This document shows positions 8,578 to 17,071 of a stretch of DNA of 64,000 nucleotides, one piece after another (position 1 is the first letter of the stretch; each line of letters begins with the position of its first letter). Source of the DNA: UBA8337 sp937907245 (GTDB taxonomy: Bacteria; Pseudomonadota; Alphaproteobacteria; RS24); the NCBI GenBank assembly GCA_965219485.1, contig OZ244774.1, positions 744,001-808,000 of the forward strand. Reading direction: 5' to 3'. Both the position numbers and the translations under genes were made by a program. The notes below the pieces were generated by a model that had not been told where the DNA came from, made no database searches, and saw only the letters and a list, made by a program, of their open reading frames with translations.

Positions 8578-9414
8578 ATGACAGATTATTCGAGATTTAG
8601 ATTGCAGGCCCTAACGCCCGCCATTGGCGCGGAGCTGTTGGATTGTGATTTGACCAAAATGGACGCAACCCTCGTTGAAGAAGTGCGCGCGGCTTTGTTA
8701 AAGCATCGCGTCGTGTTTTTTCGCGAGCAAGACTTAACACGCGAACAGCACATTGAGTTTGCGGCGCAATTTGGCGAATTGGAAATTCACCCCGCGACGC
8801 CCAAAGACCAAGCTGACCCGGAGGTTTTACGCATTGCCCATGGCGCCAAATCGCGGGGTTCAGAGAACATGTGGCACTCGGATGTTACATGGCGCGAGGC
8901 GCCGTCGCTTGGCTCTATTTTGCGGGCCATTGAGCTGCCCCAATTAGGGGGAGACACTTTGTTTTCAAATATGGTGATGGCCTATGATGGCTTGTCAGAT
9001 GAGCTGAAAGAAAAAATTGAGCCTCTGTCGGCGTCGCATGATATCGCTCGTGTTTTTGCTAAACGACTTGGCAAAGCGCCAGAAGATTTGCACGATAAAT
9101 TTCCGCCTATGGTTCATCCCGTGGTTCGCACGCATCCGGAAACGCAAGAGCGTTTGATTTATGTAAACGGCGCCTTCACAGATCATATTGTTGATATGGA
9201 TCCGGCGGAGAGCGAGGCCTTGTTGAACAAGCTATATAAAACCGCTTGGAACCCAGAGTTGCAATGCCGCTTTCGCTGGCAGGAAGGCTCGATGGCATTT
9301 TGGGATAATCGCTCCTGCCAGCATTTTGCGGCCTCTGATTATTTCCCCGATGTGCGCGTGATGGAGCGCGTCACCATTGCAGGCGATCGTCCGTATTTTA
9401 ACGCGGCGGCTTAG
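8578..9414 (+). CDS. TauD/TfdA-family Fe(II)/2-oxoglutarate dioxygenase
   Basis: A 278-residue non-haem iron oxygenase. The facial triad is visible as His100 and Asp102 in MWHSDVTW and the distal His249 in NRSCQHFAASDY; the 2-oxoglutarate-binding Arg lies near 266 in MERVTIAGDRP. Members hydroxylate sulfonates, phenoxyacids or related small acids, releasing succinate and CO2. Start 8578 is preferred to the in-frame ATG at 8563 because GGGAG (8565–8569) lies 8 nt before it. It is the first gene of a tight operon with a GST-like protein and a putative halohydrin dehalogenase, so a substrate linked to halo-organic breakdown is possible. Confidence 0.88.
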   Translation: MTDYSRFRLQALTPAIGAELLDCDLTKMDATLVEEVRAALLKHRVVFFREQDLTREQHIEFAAQFGELEIHPATPKDQADPEVLRIAHGAKSRGSENMWHSDVTWREAPSLGSILRAIELPQLGGDTLFSNMVMAYDGLSDELKEKIEPLSASHDIARVFAKRLGKAPEDLHDKFPPMVHPVVRTHPETQERLIYVNGAFTDHIVDMDPAESEALLNKLYKTAWNPELQCRFRWQEGSMAFWDNRSCQHFAASDYFPDVRVMERVTIAGDRPYFNAAA

Positions 9415-9422
9415 AGGTATTT

Positions 9423-10331
9423 ATGACTGACTTAATTTTACACCAATACGCGATGTCGCCTTTCTCTATTAAGGTGATCAAAGTTTTGGCCCATAAAGGC
9501 TTGGCTTGGCACGGCGTCGCACAGCCAGTGGTAGCTCCAAAGCCTGATTTAACGCCGTTAACGGGCGGCTATCGGCGAATTCCAGTGTTGCAAATCGGAG
9601 CGCATATTTATTGCGATACCACGCTGATTTTGCGCCACATCGAACGCTTGCGCCCAAGCCCGCCCTGCACGCCATCTCATCAACAGGGGGCGGCAGATAT
9701 CATTGCGGATTGGGCCGACCACCGCATGTTCTCTCATGCCGCCATGCCGACGGTGTTTGAGGCACTGGCTGTTTTGCCAGATAATTTTCTCGCAGACCGC
9801 GCCGCCATGCAACCCGCCGATGCTGGTGCAGGCCTTCCTGTTGAGCATTCCATCGCGCAGTTTCAGCAAGATTGTTTGCTGCTAGAGCGCCAGCTCGCGA
9901 CAACGCCATTTTTACTGGGCGATGATTTTACGCTGGCCGATGCTGCGGCTTTTCATGTCGTAAACTTCACGGGCGCGGCGCCAAGCCTGATGAAAATTGT
10001 GGCGAGCCTGCCAAAGCTATCGGCCTGGATACAGCGCATCCAAGATATGGGCGAGGGCGAGCGGTCAGATATCAGCCCACAGCAGGCTCTGGATATCGCG
10101 CGAGATGCAACCCCAGATGAAACCCCGCCCGCAGATGCCCTTAACGACGCGGCTTTGCCTGTCGGTGCCATGGTTCGCATTCAGCCAGATGACTACGGCC
10201 AAGAGGTGACCCTAGGCCAGATTGTTTGGGTGACGGCAGATGAACTGGCGGTGAAACGCCACGATGACGCTGTCGGCGATGTGATGGTGCATTACCCCCG
10301 GGCCGGTTATTTGATGACACTGGAGGTTTGA
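9423..10331 (+). CDS. Glutathione S-transferase-like protein with C-terminal beta-rich extension
   Basis: A 302-residue protein beginning with a thioredoxin-like GST N-domain (LHQYAMSPFSIKVIKVLAHKGL; the cis-Pro region IPVLQIG at ~57–63). An all-helical GST C-domain to about residue 215 follows. The last ~70 residues, rich in charged and beta-prone stretches, go beyond a normal GST. A Ser in SPFS could serve as the glutathione-activating residue. It starts 8 nt after the dioxygenase stop and its own stop overlaps the next ATG (TGATG), so translation is coupled. In this context a role in dehalogenation or epoxide conjugation is conceivable but only inferred. Confidence 0.8.
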   Translation: MTDLILHQYAMSPFSIKVIKVLAHKGLAWHGVAQPVVAPKPDLTPLTGGYRRIPVLQIGAHIYCDTTLILRHIERLRPSPPCTPSHQQGAADIIADWADHRMFSHAAMPTVFEALAVLPDNFLADRAAMQPADAGAGLPVEHSIAQFQQDCLLLERQLATTPFLLGDDFTLADAAAFHVVNFTGAAPSLMKIVASLPKLSAWIQRIQDMGEGERSDISPQQALDIARDATPDETPPADALNDAALPVGAMVRIQPDDYGQEVTLGQIVWVTADELAVKRHDDAVGDVMVHYPRAGYLMTLEV

Positions 10332-11011
10332 TGACACAGCAACGCTTAGCCAACAAACGGGTGTTGGTTACCCAAGCCGACGACTATATGGGGCCCATTA
10401 CTTGCGAGGTATTTGCCGAGCAGGGGGCGGAGGTTATTGCAGATACGTCCGATTTAACCGAGCCCTCGCGCGCCGCCGCCCTGATTGAGGAAGTCGGCAC
10501 CGTCGATGTATTGGTGGCTAATTTAGCCGCGCCCGCCAACCTTGGCGTGGCTGCCGCCGAAATGCCGGAAGACACATGGCAGACTATGTTCGATGTCATG
10601 GTGCATCCTTTGCATCGCCTTACCAAGGCTGTGTTGCCGCAAATGATGGCCCGCAAACAAGGAAAAATTTTAGTCTATGGCAGCGCCACGGGAGTTAAAG
10701 GCATGGCAGGCATCACCGCCTATAGTGCAGCCCGCCATGCGCAAGTGGGCTATGTGCGCTCGACGGGTATTGAGATTGCGGCGCATAATATTCAGATGAA
10801 TTTAATCGCGCAGAACTTCGTCGAGAACCCAGTTTACTTCCCGCCAGCTTTTACCGAGACGCCGGTGTTTCAAGAGCTCCTAAAAAGCGTGCCGGCGGGG
10901 CGCCTGGCGACAGCCCATGAAGACGCGATGTTCGCGGTGTTCATGGCATCGAATGAAAGCGATTTCTTTGTCGGCCAAGCAATACCCTTTAGCGGCGGTT
11001 GGGCTCAGTAA
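10331..11011 (+). CDS. Putative halohydrin dehalogenase (SDR-fold haloalcohol dehalogenase)
   Basis: A 226-residue SDR-fold protein that lacks the NAD(P) glycine motif. In its place is T14-QADD-Y19-M-G21, the T-x4-F/Y-x-G halide-pocket motif of halohydrin dehalogenases. The catalytic set is S118-x12-Y131-x3-R135, with Arg replacing the SDR Lys, the second hallmark of that family. The C-terminal half also has the family pattern NFxxNPxYFP, VPxGRL, VGQ and FxGG. These enzymes convert vicinal haloalcohols to epoxides and open epoxides with cyanide, azide or nitrite, without cofactor. A TTG three nt upstream is in frame, but GGAGG at 10322–10326 and stop/start coupling favour the ATG. Confidence 0.85.
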   Translation: MTQQRLANKRVLVTQADDYMGPITCEVFAEQGAEVIADTSDLTEPSRAAALIEEVGTVDVLVANLAAPANLGVAAAEMPEDTWQTMFDVMVHPLHRLTKAVLPQMMARKQGKILVYGSATGVKGMAGITAYSAARHAQVGYVRSTGIEIAAHNIQMNLIAQNFVENPVYFPPAFTETPVFQELLKSVPAGRLATAHEDAMFAVFMASNESDFFVGQAIPFSGGWAQ

Positions 11012-11016
11012 AGCGT

Positions 11017-11187
11017 TTAATGTTTGTGATTGGCCGGATTAACCTGCTCTAGGTAGAGATAAAAAGCCGAGTTGGTGATGAAAACATAGCCGACCCCCAG
11101 CATGGCCAGCGTGGCCAAGGACAAAAAAACATATAGAGCAATGGGCTTTAAACGCAGAGCAGCCATGAGAGAGCGGAACTTAGACAT
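11017..11187 (-). CDS. Small single-pass membrane protein
   Basis: An open frame of 56 codons starting MSKFRSLMAALRLKP, with a positively charged N-terminus, one hydrophobic segment at about residues 16–38 (ALYVFLSLATLAMLGVG) and a short polar tail. That layout is typical of a real small inner-membrane protein with its N-terminus in the cytoplasm. It fills an otherwise empty gap between the halohydrin dehalogenase and ogt on the opposite strand. The ribosome site is weak and no family is recognised, so the gene is plausible rather than certain. Confidence 0.5.
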   Translation of the reverse strand: MSKFRSLMAALRLKPIALYVFLSLATLAMLGVGYVFITNSAFYLYLEQVNPANHKH

Positions 11188-11302
11188 GGGTCATCTAAAG
11201 CAAATTCGCCGCTTCGCGCAAGATGCTTGCTGGATTCAAAACCATGCTTTTGCTAAGCTTCTCGGTAGGCAATAAAAACAAAAAAGGATGGGAATTTTAA
11301 CC

Positions 11303-11851
11303 ATGAATTCAATTAGCTTTGCTTCCATGCCAGCTGACATTGTGGCCGCTAGCGGGGCCGGCTTGCAATTGCACTATGAAATTTATCATAGCCCCTTTGG
11401 CGATATACTTTTGGTATCGTCGTGCCATGGCCTTTCGCATGCGTTGTTTGACAGCGAAGCAGATGCTTTGATGCGCATCCGAAAAGACTACCCAAAAGCA
11501 GACATAACCCGCGAACGGACACAGCATCACCGCGCCGCCATGAGTTATTTTAAAACCGGAAAAGATGCCACCGCGTTAAGCTTAGCTGTGAAGGGAACCG
11601 CCTTTCAGCTCTCGGTCTGGCAGGCGTTGCTTAGCGTGCCGCTTGGCCAAACGGCCAGCTATCAACAAATCTGCGCTGTCCTAAACAAGCCCAATGCCGC
11701 CCGAGCCGTCGGCGGTGCCGTAGGTCGAAATCCCGTTTCTTTTTTCGTGCCTTGCCATCGCATTTTGGCGCATGACGGAAGCCTCGGGGGGTATTATTGG
11801 GGCGTGGATAAAAAGCGAGAGCTGTTGCGTTGGGAAGGGGTTCGGATTTAA
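11303..11851 (+). CDS. ogt: Methylated-DNA–protein-cysteine methyltransferase
   Basis: A 182-residue O6-alkylguanine-DNA alkyltransferase. The suicide acceptor Cys lies at about residue 151 in VPCHRIL. The DNA-binding helix-turn-helix (SYQQICAVLNKPNAARAVG) and the trailing GGYYWGVDKKRELLRWE pattern agree. It removes methyl groups from O6-methylguanine in one irreversible transfer. The Ada regulatory domain is missing, so it is the Ogt type. An ATG 15 nt upstream (11288) lacks a ribosome site, whereas AGGATGGGA precedes 11303. It is convergent with the acylase gene, stops overlapping by 4 nt. Confidence 0.92.
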   Translation: MNSISFASMPADIVAASGAGLQLHYEIYHSPFGDILLVSSCHGLSHALFDSEADALMRIRKDYPKADITRERTQHHRAAMSYFKTGKDATALSLAVKGTAFQLSVWQALLSVPLGQTASYQQICAVLNKPNAARAVGGAVGRNPVSFFVPCHRILAHDGSLGGYYWGVDKKRELLRWEGVRI

Positions 11852-13998
11852 CGATGGAGCGGCAGCAGGGTGCTTGTATGCGGGGCGGCCAATACAGCCT
11901 CGCGGGTTAGGGCAACGGGACGAAATTCTTCCGCCGCAAAAAGGGGCGCCTGGTCATCATAATGCGGCGATTTGGGCCGCGTGCTGGCCGCGCCAAAATT
12001 ATGCACCGTACCTGCCGATTGTTTGCCGTTTTTATCCCAGCTCGTGTAAACCACCAGCCCATCGCCAGCGACAGCCTTCAGTTGGCCGCTTTCCGTGGGA
12101 AGCCCATAAATCGCGCGCAAGACATCTGGCCCACCGCCTAGCGCAATATTTGTCGTGCCCCGAATAAGCCGATTGCGCTCTGCCCAAAGCGGGTCTAGGC
12201 GCTTGAAGTGATGCATCATCTGTTCCAAACAGGCGTCATAGACGGGCGCAATATCGGGCGCTGGCTTTTGCTTTTGTTCGGCTTTCCATTCCTCCGATAG
12301 CAAGCACACCCCGAGGGCGGCGGCGCGATTGTCGAGAGCGGTTTCGCCGTTCCAAGTGGCCAGTAATTTTTGTCCCTCGAGATGGCGGCTATTGGCCTCA
12401 AAGCGCATATCTTGAATTTGGCGCACATACGTCATGGCGCGCGATTGCGGGGCGTAAAATTTGTCCCATTTAATCGCAAGAAAATCAGCTTCGCTCAGGC
12501 GACGTTTGGCGGCGAACATGTCTAGCCCTCGGTCGGCCCGATTGGTCATTCGGGTTTGTAAGCCCAGCTCTGGCGGATAATTGTCGGGGTCCAAATTATC
12601 GTGCGGCGCCGTTACCTTAAACGGAGTTTGATTGGTCGATAGCAAATAGCCCGAAGAGGGATTGGTGATTTGCGGCATGGCCTCAAAGCCAATCTGCTGG
12701 TTCCAAATTAAGTCACGCCTGTCGCCCGGTAGATATTTTTGCCAATCCCAACCAGCCGCGCGTTCGGGGGATCGATTGTTGTGCAGAAAAAATACATTAC
12801 CGTCTTTGTCGGCGTAAACATAGTTGAACGAAACAATCGCCTGCATCGCCATGGCTTCTTTAAACGCCTTTAGATCGCGCGCTTTATTCATCGCCATCCA
12901 CTGCATTGGCTGACGCATTTCTTGATGGCCAGCAAAGCGCACCGCATAAGTGCCATGCTCTGTTTCAATGGCAGGCCCATGTTGGCTGGCCAGCAGGGTG
13001 CGCGGGATAGGCAGGTAAAAATTTCCGATGAGTTTTAGTTTCAGCCAAGTGCGGCGGGTCTCGAAAGGCACGGGCTCGCCATCCAGCAAATAGCCGTCTC
13101 CTTCCAGCTTCAGCTTATAGACATCCACAAGGTCGGGTTTGTTTACGGTCACGCCCCAGCCAATATCGGGGTTAAATCCTTTGGCGATAAATGGCATGCC
13201 TGGAAAAATTCCGCCGTGCATATCCCAGCCTTCGTCGCTTTTCACATGCGCCTCATACCAAGCCACCGGGCCGTTTAGGGGTTGGTGCGAATTAATGATA
13301 ATGCGGGTGCTGCCATCGTTTGATTTGCGACCATTCATAGCAAATGCATTGGAGCCGACGGGCAAGCCTGCCGCGCCGATGTGGCGAGACAGTGCGTTGT
13401 CGGGGGCTTGGGCCAATTCGCGTTGTGGGCTATCGGCGAATAGCTCGCCAATGTGACTTTCAAAACCATAGAATAAAAGATGCTGCAACGAGAAGCCAAC
13501 CGCGAGGTCTTTGCCACTCATGGGAAATAGCTTGGGGTCGGCTTCAAACGGATGCTGCGCCGCATAGTAATTCATGCCATCGGCATAGGCTTCCAGATGG
13601 GCGCGAATTTCTGGCGTCAGCACGTCGTCATAATTTGCTTCGACGAAATTTCGAACATCCAACCATTGCACTAGATAGTCGATAGGCAGGCCATCCATGC
13701 CAAGGCTGCGGCCTAATTGGCCACGGTAAAACGGCACAAGAGACTGCATCGTTTCGAAATCATCTTCCGCTTGGGCATAAGCCAATCCAAAGGCGACATC
13801 GGCATCTCGTTTGCCATAAATATGCGGCACGCCAAACGCATCGCGGATAATCTCAACGGTATAAGTTTGCGCGGTCGCATTGGCGGCGTCTGCGTCCCAG
13901 TCGGCGCTGCGCCAAGCCTCGATGGCGAGGTTCAGCATCGCCAAGATTGGCACAGCTACAAGGCAGCCAACCCAAATTTTACGAATAAACGCGCGCAT
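11848..13998 (-). CDS. Penicillin acylase family N-terminal nucleophile hydrolase
   Basis: A 716-residue protein with an N-terminal membrane or signal segment (residues ~5–25) and the Ntn-hydrolase layout of penicillin/AHL acylases. The alpha-subunit start shows EIIRDAFGVPHIYGKRDAD, and the autoproteolytic site gives the nucleophile Ser216 in GLPVGSNAFAMNG. Downstream are the conserved SHQPLNGP and the beta-subunit segments. The precursor is normally exported and cleaved into two chains. Family members hydrolyse amides including penicillins and N-acyl-homoserine lactones. The true substrate is unknown. GGAGG sits 9 nt before the ATG at 13998; a frame extends 13 codons further without support. 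Confidence 0.9.
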   Translation of the reverse strand: MRAFIRKIWVGCLVAVPILAMLNLAIEAWRSADWDADAANATAQTYTVEIIRDAFGVPHIYGKRDADVAFGLAYAQAEDDFETMQSLVPFYRGQLGRSLGMDGLPIDYLVQWLDVRNFVEANYDDVLTPEIRAHLEAYADGMNYYAAQHPFEADPKLFPMSGKDLAVGFSLQHLLFYGFESHIGELFADSPQRELAQAPDNALSRHIGAAGLPVGSNAFAMNGRKSNDGSTRIIINSHQPLNGPVAWYEAHVKSDEGWDMHGGIFPGMPFIAKGFNPDIGWGVTVNKPDLVDVYKLKLEGDGYLLDGEPVPFETRRTWLKLKLIGNFYLPIPRTLLASQHGPAIETEHGTYAVRFAGHQEMRQPMQWMAMNKARDLKAFKEAMAMQAIVSFNYVYADKDGNVFFLHNNRSPERAAGWDWQKYLPGDRRDLIWNQQIGFEAMPQITNPSSGYLLSTNQTPFKVTAPHDNLDPDNYPPELGLQTRMTNRADRGLDMFAAKRRLSEADFLAIKWDKFYAPQSRAMTYVRQIQDMRFEANSRHLEGQKLLATWNGETALDNRAAALGVCLLSEEWKAEQKQKPAPDIAPVYDACLEQMMHHFKRLDPLWAERNRLIRGTTNIALGGGPDVLRAIYGLPTESGQLKAVAGDGLVVYTSWDKNGKQSAGTVHNFGAASTRPKSPHYDDQAPLFAAEEFRPVALTREAVLAAPHTSTLLPLHR

Positions 13999-14135
13999 AA
14001 CCAAAGACCTCCAAATAATCTGACCCTTGCTTAGCATATTGAGGCTGGGCGTTGAAGCGCGCGATATTTAACGCCACCATAAGTAACGCCGCATATTTAC
14101 CTATTGCCGCAGCTCAACTCTGCTATAAGCCGCCT

Positions 14136-15356
14136 ATGAGTGATATTCAAAGTGACGAAAAATTCGACGTAATTGTTATTGGTGCGGGGGCCGCAGGGCT
14201 GATGGCCGCCATAGAGGCGGGTAAACGGGGGCGCAGTGTTTGGTTGGTCGACCACGCCACAAAAATTGCGGAGAAAATTCGTATCTCTGGCGGTGGGCGG
14301 TGTAATTTTACCAATACGCGCACCAAGCCAGAGAATTATTTATCCAGCAATCCGCATTTTTGTAAGTCTGCGCTCAAGCAATACACCCAGCATGATTTTA
14401 CCGCTTTGGTGAAACGCCACAAGATTGCCTTTCACGAGAAGGCCTTGGGTCAGTTGTTTTGTGATAATAGCGCGCAAGACATCATCGATATGTTGCTGTC
14501 CGAAGCCGCCGCCGCCGGTGTGCAGTTAGATATGCAAACCGACATTACCTCCATTGCGCGCGGGGCTGACGACGAGGGCTTTGAAGTGGTTACCCAATCT
14601 CAAAATGATGGCGAGCCAATTACAACGATATGCGAATCCCTCGTCATTGCGGCGGGGGGGTTATCTATCCCTAAAATTGGCGCGACAAAATTTGGTTATG
14701 AAGTGGCGCGCCAATTTGGCCTCGATATCGTCGAGACCCGTGCGGCGCTGGTGCCGTTAACATTTCAAGCCGATTTGTTAGACCGCTGCAAAGCCATGTC
14801 TGGCCTTTCGGTCGATGCGGTGGTCAGTTGTCAAAAAGCTGATTTTAAAGAAGCCATGTTGTTCACCCATCGCGGCCTATCTGGCCCGTCGATTTTGCAA
14901 GTGTCGTCTTATTGGCGTGAAGGGCTACCGATTAAAGTGAATCTCGCGCCTGACGTCGATGTGACGGCGCATCTTTTGGCGCGTAAAAACGAAGGCGTGA
15001 AGTTGGATGTCGCCAGTGTGCTGAATGAGATTTTGCCGAAAAAACTGGCCCAAGATATGGCGCAAAGCCAAAACCTATCGGGCCGTTTGGCCGAAGCCAA
15101 TAATGCAAAATTAGCGCAATTGGGCGCCGCCGTGAATGATTGGGAGCTGATGCCTGCGGGCTCGGAAGGCTATCGCACGGCCGAGGTTACGCTGGGGGGG
15201 GTGGATACCAACGCGCTTTCTTCTAAAACCATGCAAGCCAAAGACCATAAAGGCCTCTACTTCATCGGCGAAGTGGTCGATGTGACGGGGCATTTGGGCG
15301 GGTATAATTTCCAATGGGCTTGGTCGTCGGGCTATGTCGCGGGACAAAACGCCTAG
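14136..15356 (+). CDS. HI0933/YhiN-family flavoprotein
   Basis: A 406-residue FAD-binding protein. After a short lead it has IGAGAAGLMAAIEAGKRG, then the family signature KIRISGGGRCNFTN, and near the C-terminus a GLYFIGEVVDVTGHLGGYNFQWAWSSG-type motif that binds FAD. These proteins (Pfam HI0933_like) are widespread oxidoreductases of unresolved role. The frame is open 28 codons further upstream, but homology begins at the ATG used here. It is divergent from the acylase gene with only about 140 bp between coding starts. Confidence 0.88.
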   Translation: MSDIQSDEKFDVIVIGAGAAGLMAAIEAGKRGRSVWLVDHATKIAEKIRISGGGRCNFTNTRTKPENYLSSNPHFCKSALKQYTQHDFTALVKRHKIAFHEKALGQLFCDNSAQDIIDMLLSEAAAAGVQLDMQTDITSIARGADDEGFEVVTQSQNDGEPITTICESLVIAAGGLSIPKIGATKFGYEVARQFGLDIVETRAALVPLTFQADLLDRCKAMSGLSVDAVVSCQKADFKEAMLFTHRGLSGPSILQVSSYWREGLPIKVNLAPDVDVTAHLLARKNEGVKLDVASVLNEILPKKLAQDMAQSQNLSGRLAEANNAKLAQLGAAVNDWELMPAGSEGYRTAEVTLGGVDTNALSSKTMQAKDHKGLYFIGEVVDVTGHLGGYNFQWAWSSGYVAGQNA

Positions 15357-15396
15357 CCGCGTAGCGTAAAACGCGCTACCACGCACCCAATCCTAA

Positions 15397-15420
15397 TTCT
15401 TGACCTCCTTCTTGACCTCA
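15397..15420 (+). repeat. Tandem 12-bp duplication upstream of the SulP gene
   Basis: Two adjacent copies of ttcttgacctcc/a lie in the intergenic gap. A weak 6-bp hairpin (gtagcg/cgctac, 15361–15379) precedes them. The TTGACC in each copy resembles a -35 box, but no convincing -10 was found at the right distance. Confidence 0.7.
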
Positions 15421-15469
15421 TTCTCATGTCTTGATGACGAAACATCTATTTATAAGTGAGCCGAAATCT

Positions 15470-17071
15470 ATGTCCTCCGCCATTTCCAAATTTCAAAATT
15501 ACATTCTCGGCGTGCCGCTAAATCAGCCTCCGCAAGCGCTTTCCATCTCGCAGGTTCGCATGGATATTCTGGCCGGACTGACGGTGGCCTTGGCTCTCGT
15601 GCCAGAGGCGGTAGCCTTTGCTTTTGTGGCGGGCGTTGACCCCTTGGTGGGGCTTTATGCAGCCTTTATCGTGGGCCTGATAACGGCGGCCATTGGCGGA
15701 CGCCCGGGTATGATTTCGGGCGCCACGGGCGCACTGGCAGTGGTGATGGTGGCTTTGGTGGCGCAGCACGGCGTGCAATATTTATTTGCTACCGTGGTGT
15801 TAATGGGCATTTTGCAATTAATTGCTGGCGCGCTTCGGTGGGGTAAATTTATCCGCATGGTGCCGCATCCCGTGATGCTGGGTTTCGTGAACGGGCTAGC
15901 CATTGTCATCGGTCTGGCGCAATTGGAACAGTTTAAAACGACCAATGACCTGGGCGTGACCGAATGGATTGGCGGTTTCGCATTGCTGGCGACGGGCGGG
16001 CTGGTTGTTGCCACCATGGCGCTGATTTGGCTGACCCCTAAGCTTACCAAACTTATTCCCGCTCCCTTGGCCTCCATTGGTTTGGTCACGGCTGTGGTGC
16101 TGGGCTTTGATATCCAAGTGCCTCGCGTGGGTGATTTGGCCAGCCTATCTGGCGGTCTGCCGAGTTTTGCCATTCCCATGGTGCCGTTCAATATGGAAAC
16201 TCTGGCAATTATTTTCCCATATGCGGTCATTCTCGCGGCCATTGGGCTGATTGAAAGCCTGCTGACGCTCAACCTCGTGGGCGAGATTACCGAGCAGCGC
16301 GGCGGCGCCTCGCAAGAATGCATGGCGCAGGGCGCGGCGAATTTGGCGACTGGCTTTTTCGGCGGCATGGGCGGTTGCGCGATGATTGGTCAGTCGATGA
16401 TCAATGTAAATTCGGGTGGGCGAACTCGCATCGGCGGTCTGGCTGCGGCTTTATTCCTCTTGGTGTTTATTCTGTTCGCTTCGGGTCTCATCGAGCAAAT
16501 CCCAATCGCGGCTTTGGTCGGGGTCATGTTCATGGTGGTCATTGGCACATTCGCGTGGAACTCGCTGAAAACGCTTTTCAAAGTGCCGCGCGCAGATGCG
16601 CTAGTGATTATTGTGGTGACCATTGTCACCGTGGCGGAAGATTTGGCGATTGCCGTTGTTGTGGGCGTCATCATGTCGGCGCTGGTCTATGCGTGGAACG
16701 CGGCCAAACGCATTCATGCCTCCAAGCGTCCGTCGACGCGCGAAAAAGGAGCGATTGTTTATGACATTCAGGGCCCGTTGTTTTTTGGCTCGGTAACCGG
16801 ATTTCGGCAATTATTCGATATGATCGACGATCCCGATACGGTGATTATCGATTTCTCAGACTCGCGCGTGGTTGACCAATCGGCGTTGCAAGCGATTGAA
16901 GATGTAGCCGATAAATACAATGAATTAGGCAAGCGCGTTATGCTTCGCCACCTATCGCGCGACTGCCATCGCCTGCTATCCAAAGCTGGCCAGCTGATGA
17001 TAGATAGCGACGACGACCCAGATTACGGCGTGGCGGTAGACTATGATGTGAACCTCGGAGCGTTCCGCTAG
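15470..17071 (+). CDS. SulP-family inorganic anion transporter with STAS domain
   Basis: A ~533-residue polytopic membrane protein with 10 or more hydrophobic segments from residue ~35 to ~400, and a C-terminal cytoplasmic STAS domain (~425–525) containing IIDFSDSRVVDQSALQAIE. The region DILAGLTVALALVPEAVAFAF and the GMISGATGALAVVM motif are diagnostic for SulP. Members import sulfate, bicarbonate or other anions. The AxVPEAVAFA variant and genes of this length in marine bacteria are often bicarbonate or sulfate carriers; substrate is not resolved. The frame is open to 15434, so the start could be up to 12 codons earlier. Confidence 0.9.
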   Translation: MSSAISKFQNYILGVPLNQPPQALSISQVRMDILAGLTVALALVPEAVAFAFVAGVDPLVGLYAAFIVGLITAAIGGRPGMISGATGALAVVMVALVAQHGVQYLFATVVLMGILQLIAGALRWGKFIRMVPHPVMLGFVNGLAIVIGLAQLEQFKTTNDLGVTEWIGGFALLATGGLVVATMALIWLTPKLTKLIPAPLASIGLVTAVVLGFDIQVPRVGDLASLSGGLPSFAIPMVPFNMETLAIIFPYAVILAAIGLIESLLTLNLVGEITEQRGGASQECMAQGAANLATGFFGGMGGCAMIGQSMINVNSGGRTRIGGLAAALFLLVFILFASGLIEQIPIAALVGVMFMVVIGTFAWNSLKTLFKVPRADALVIIVVTIVTVAEDLAIAVVVGVIMSALVYAWNAAKRIHASKRPSTREKGAIVYDIQGPLFFGSVTGFRQLFDMIDDPDTVIIDFSDSRVVDQSALQAIEDVADKYNELGKRVMLRHLSRDCHRLLSKAGQLMIDSDDDPDYGVAVDYDVNLGAFR

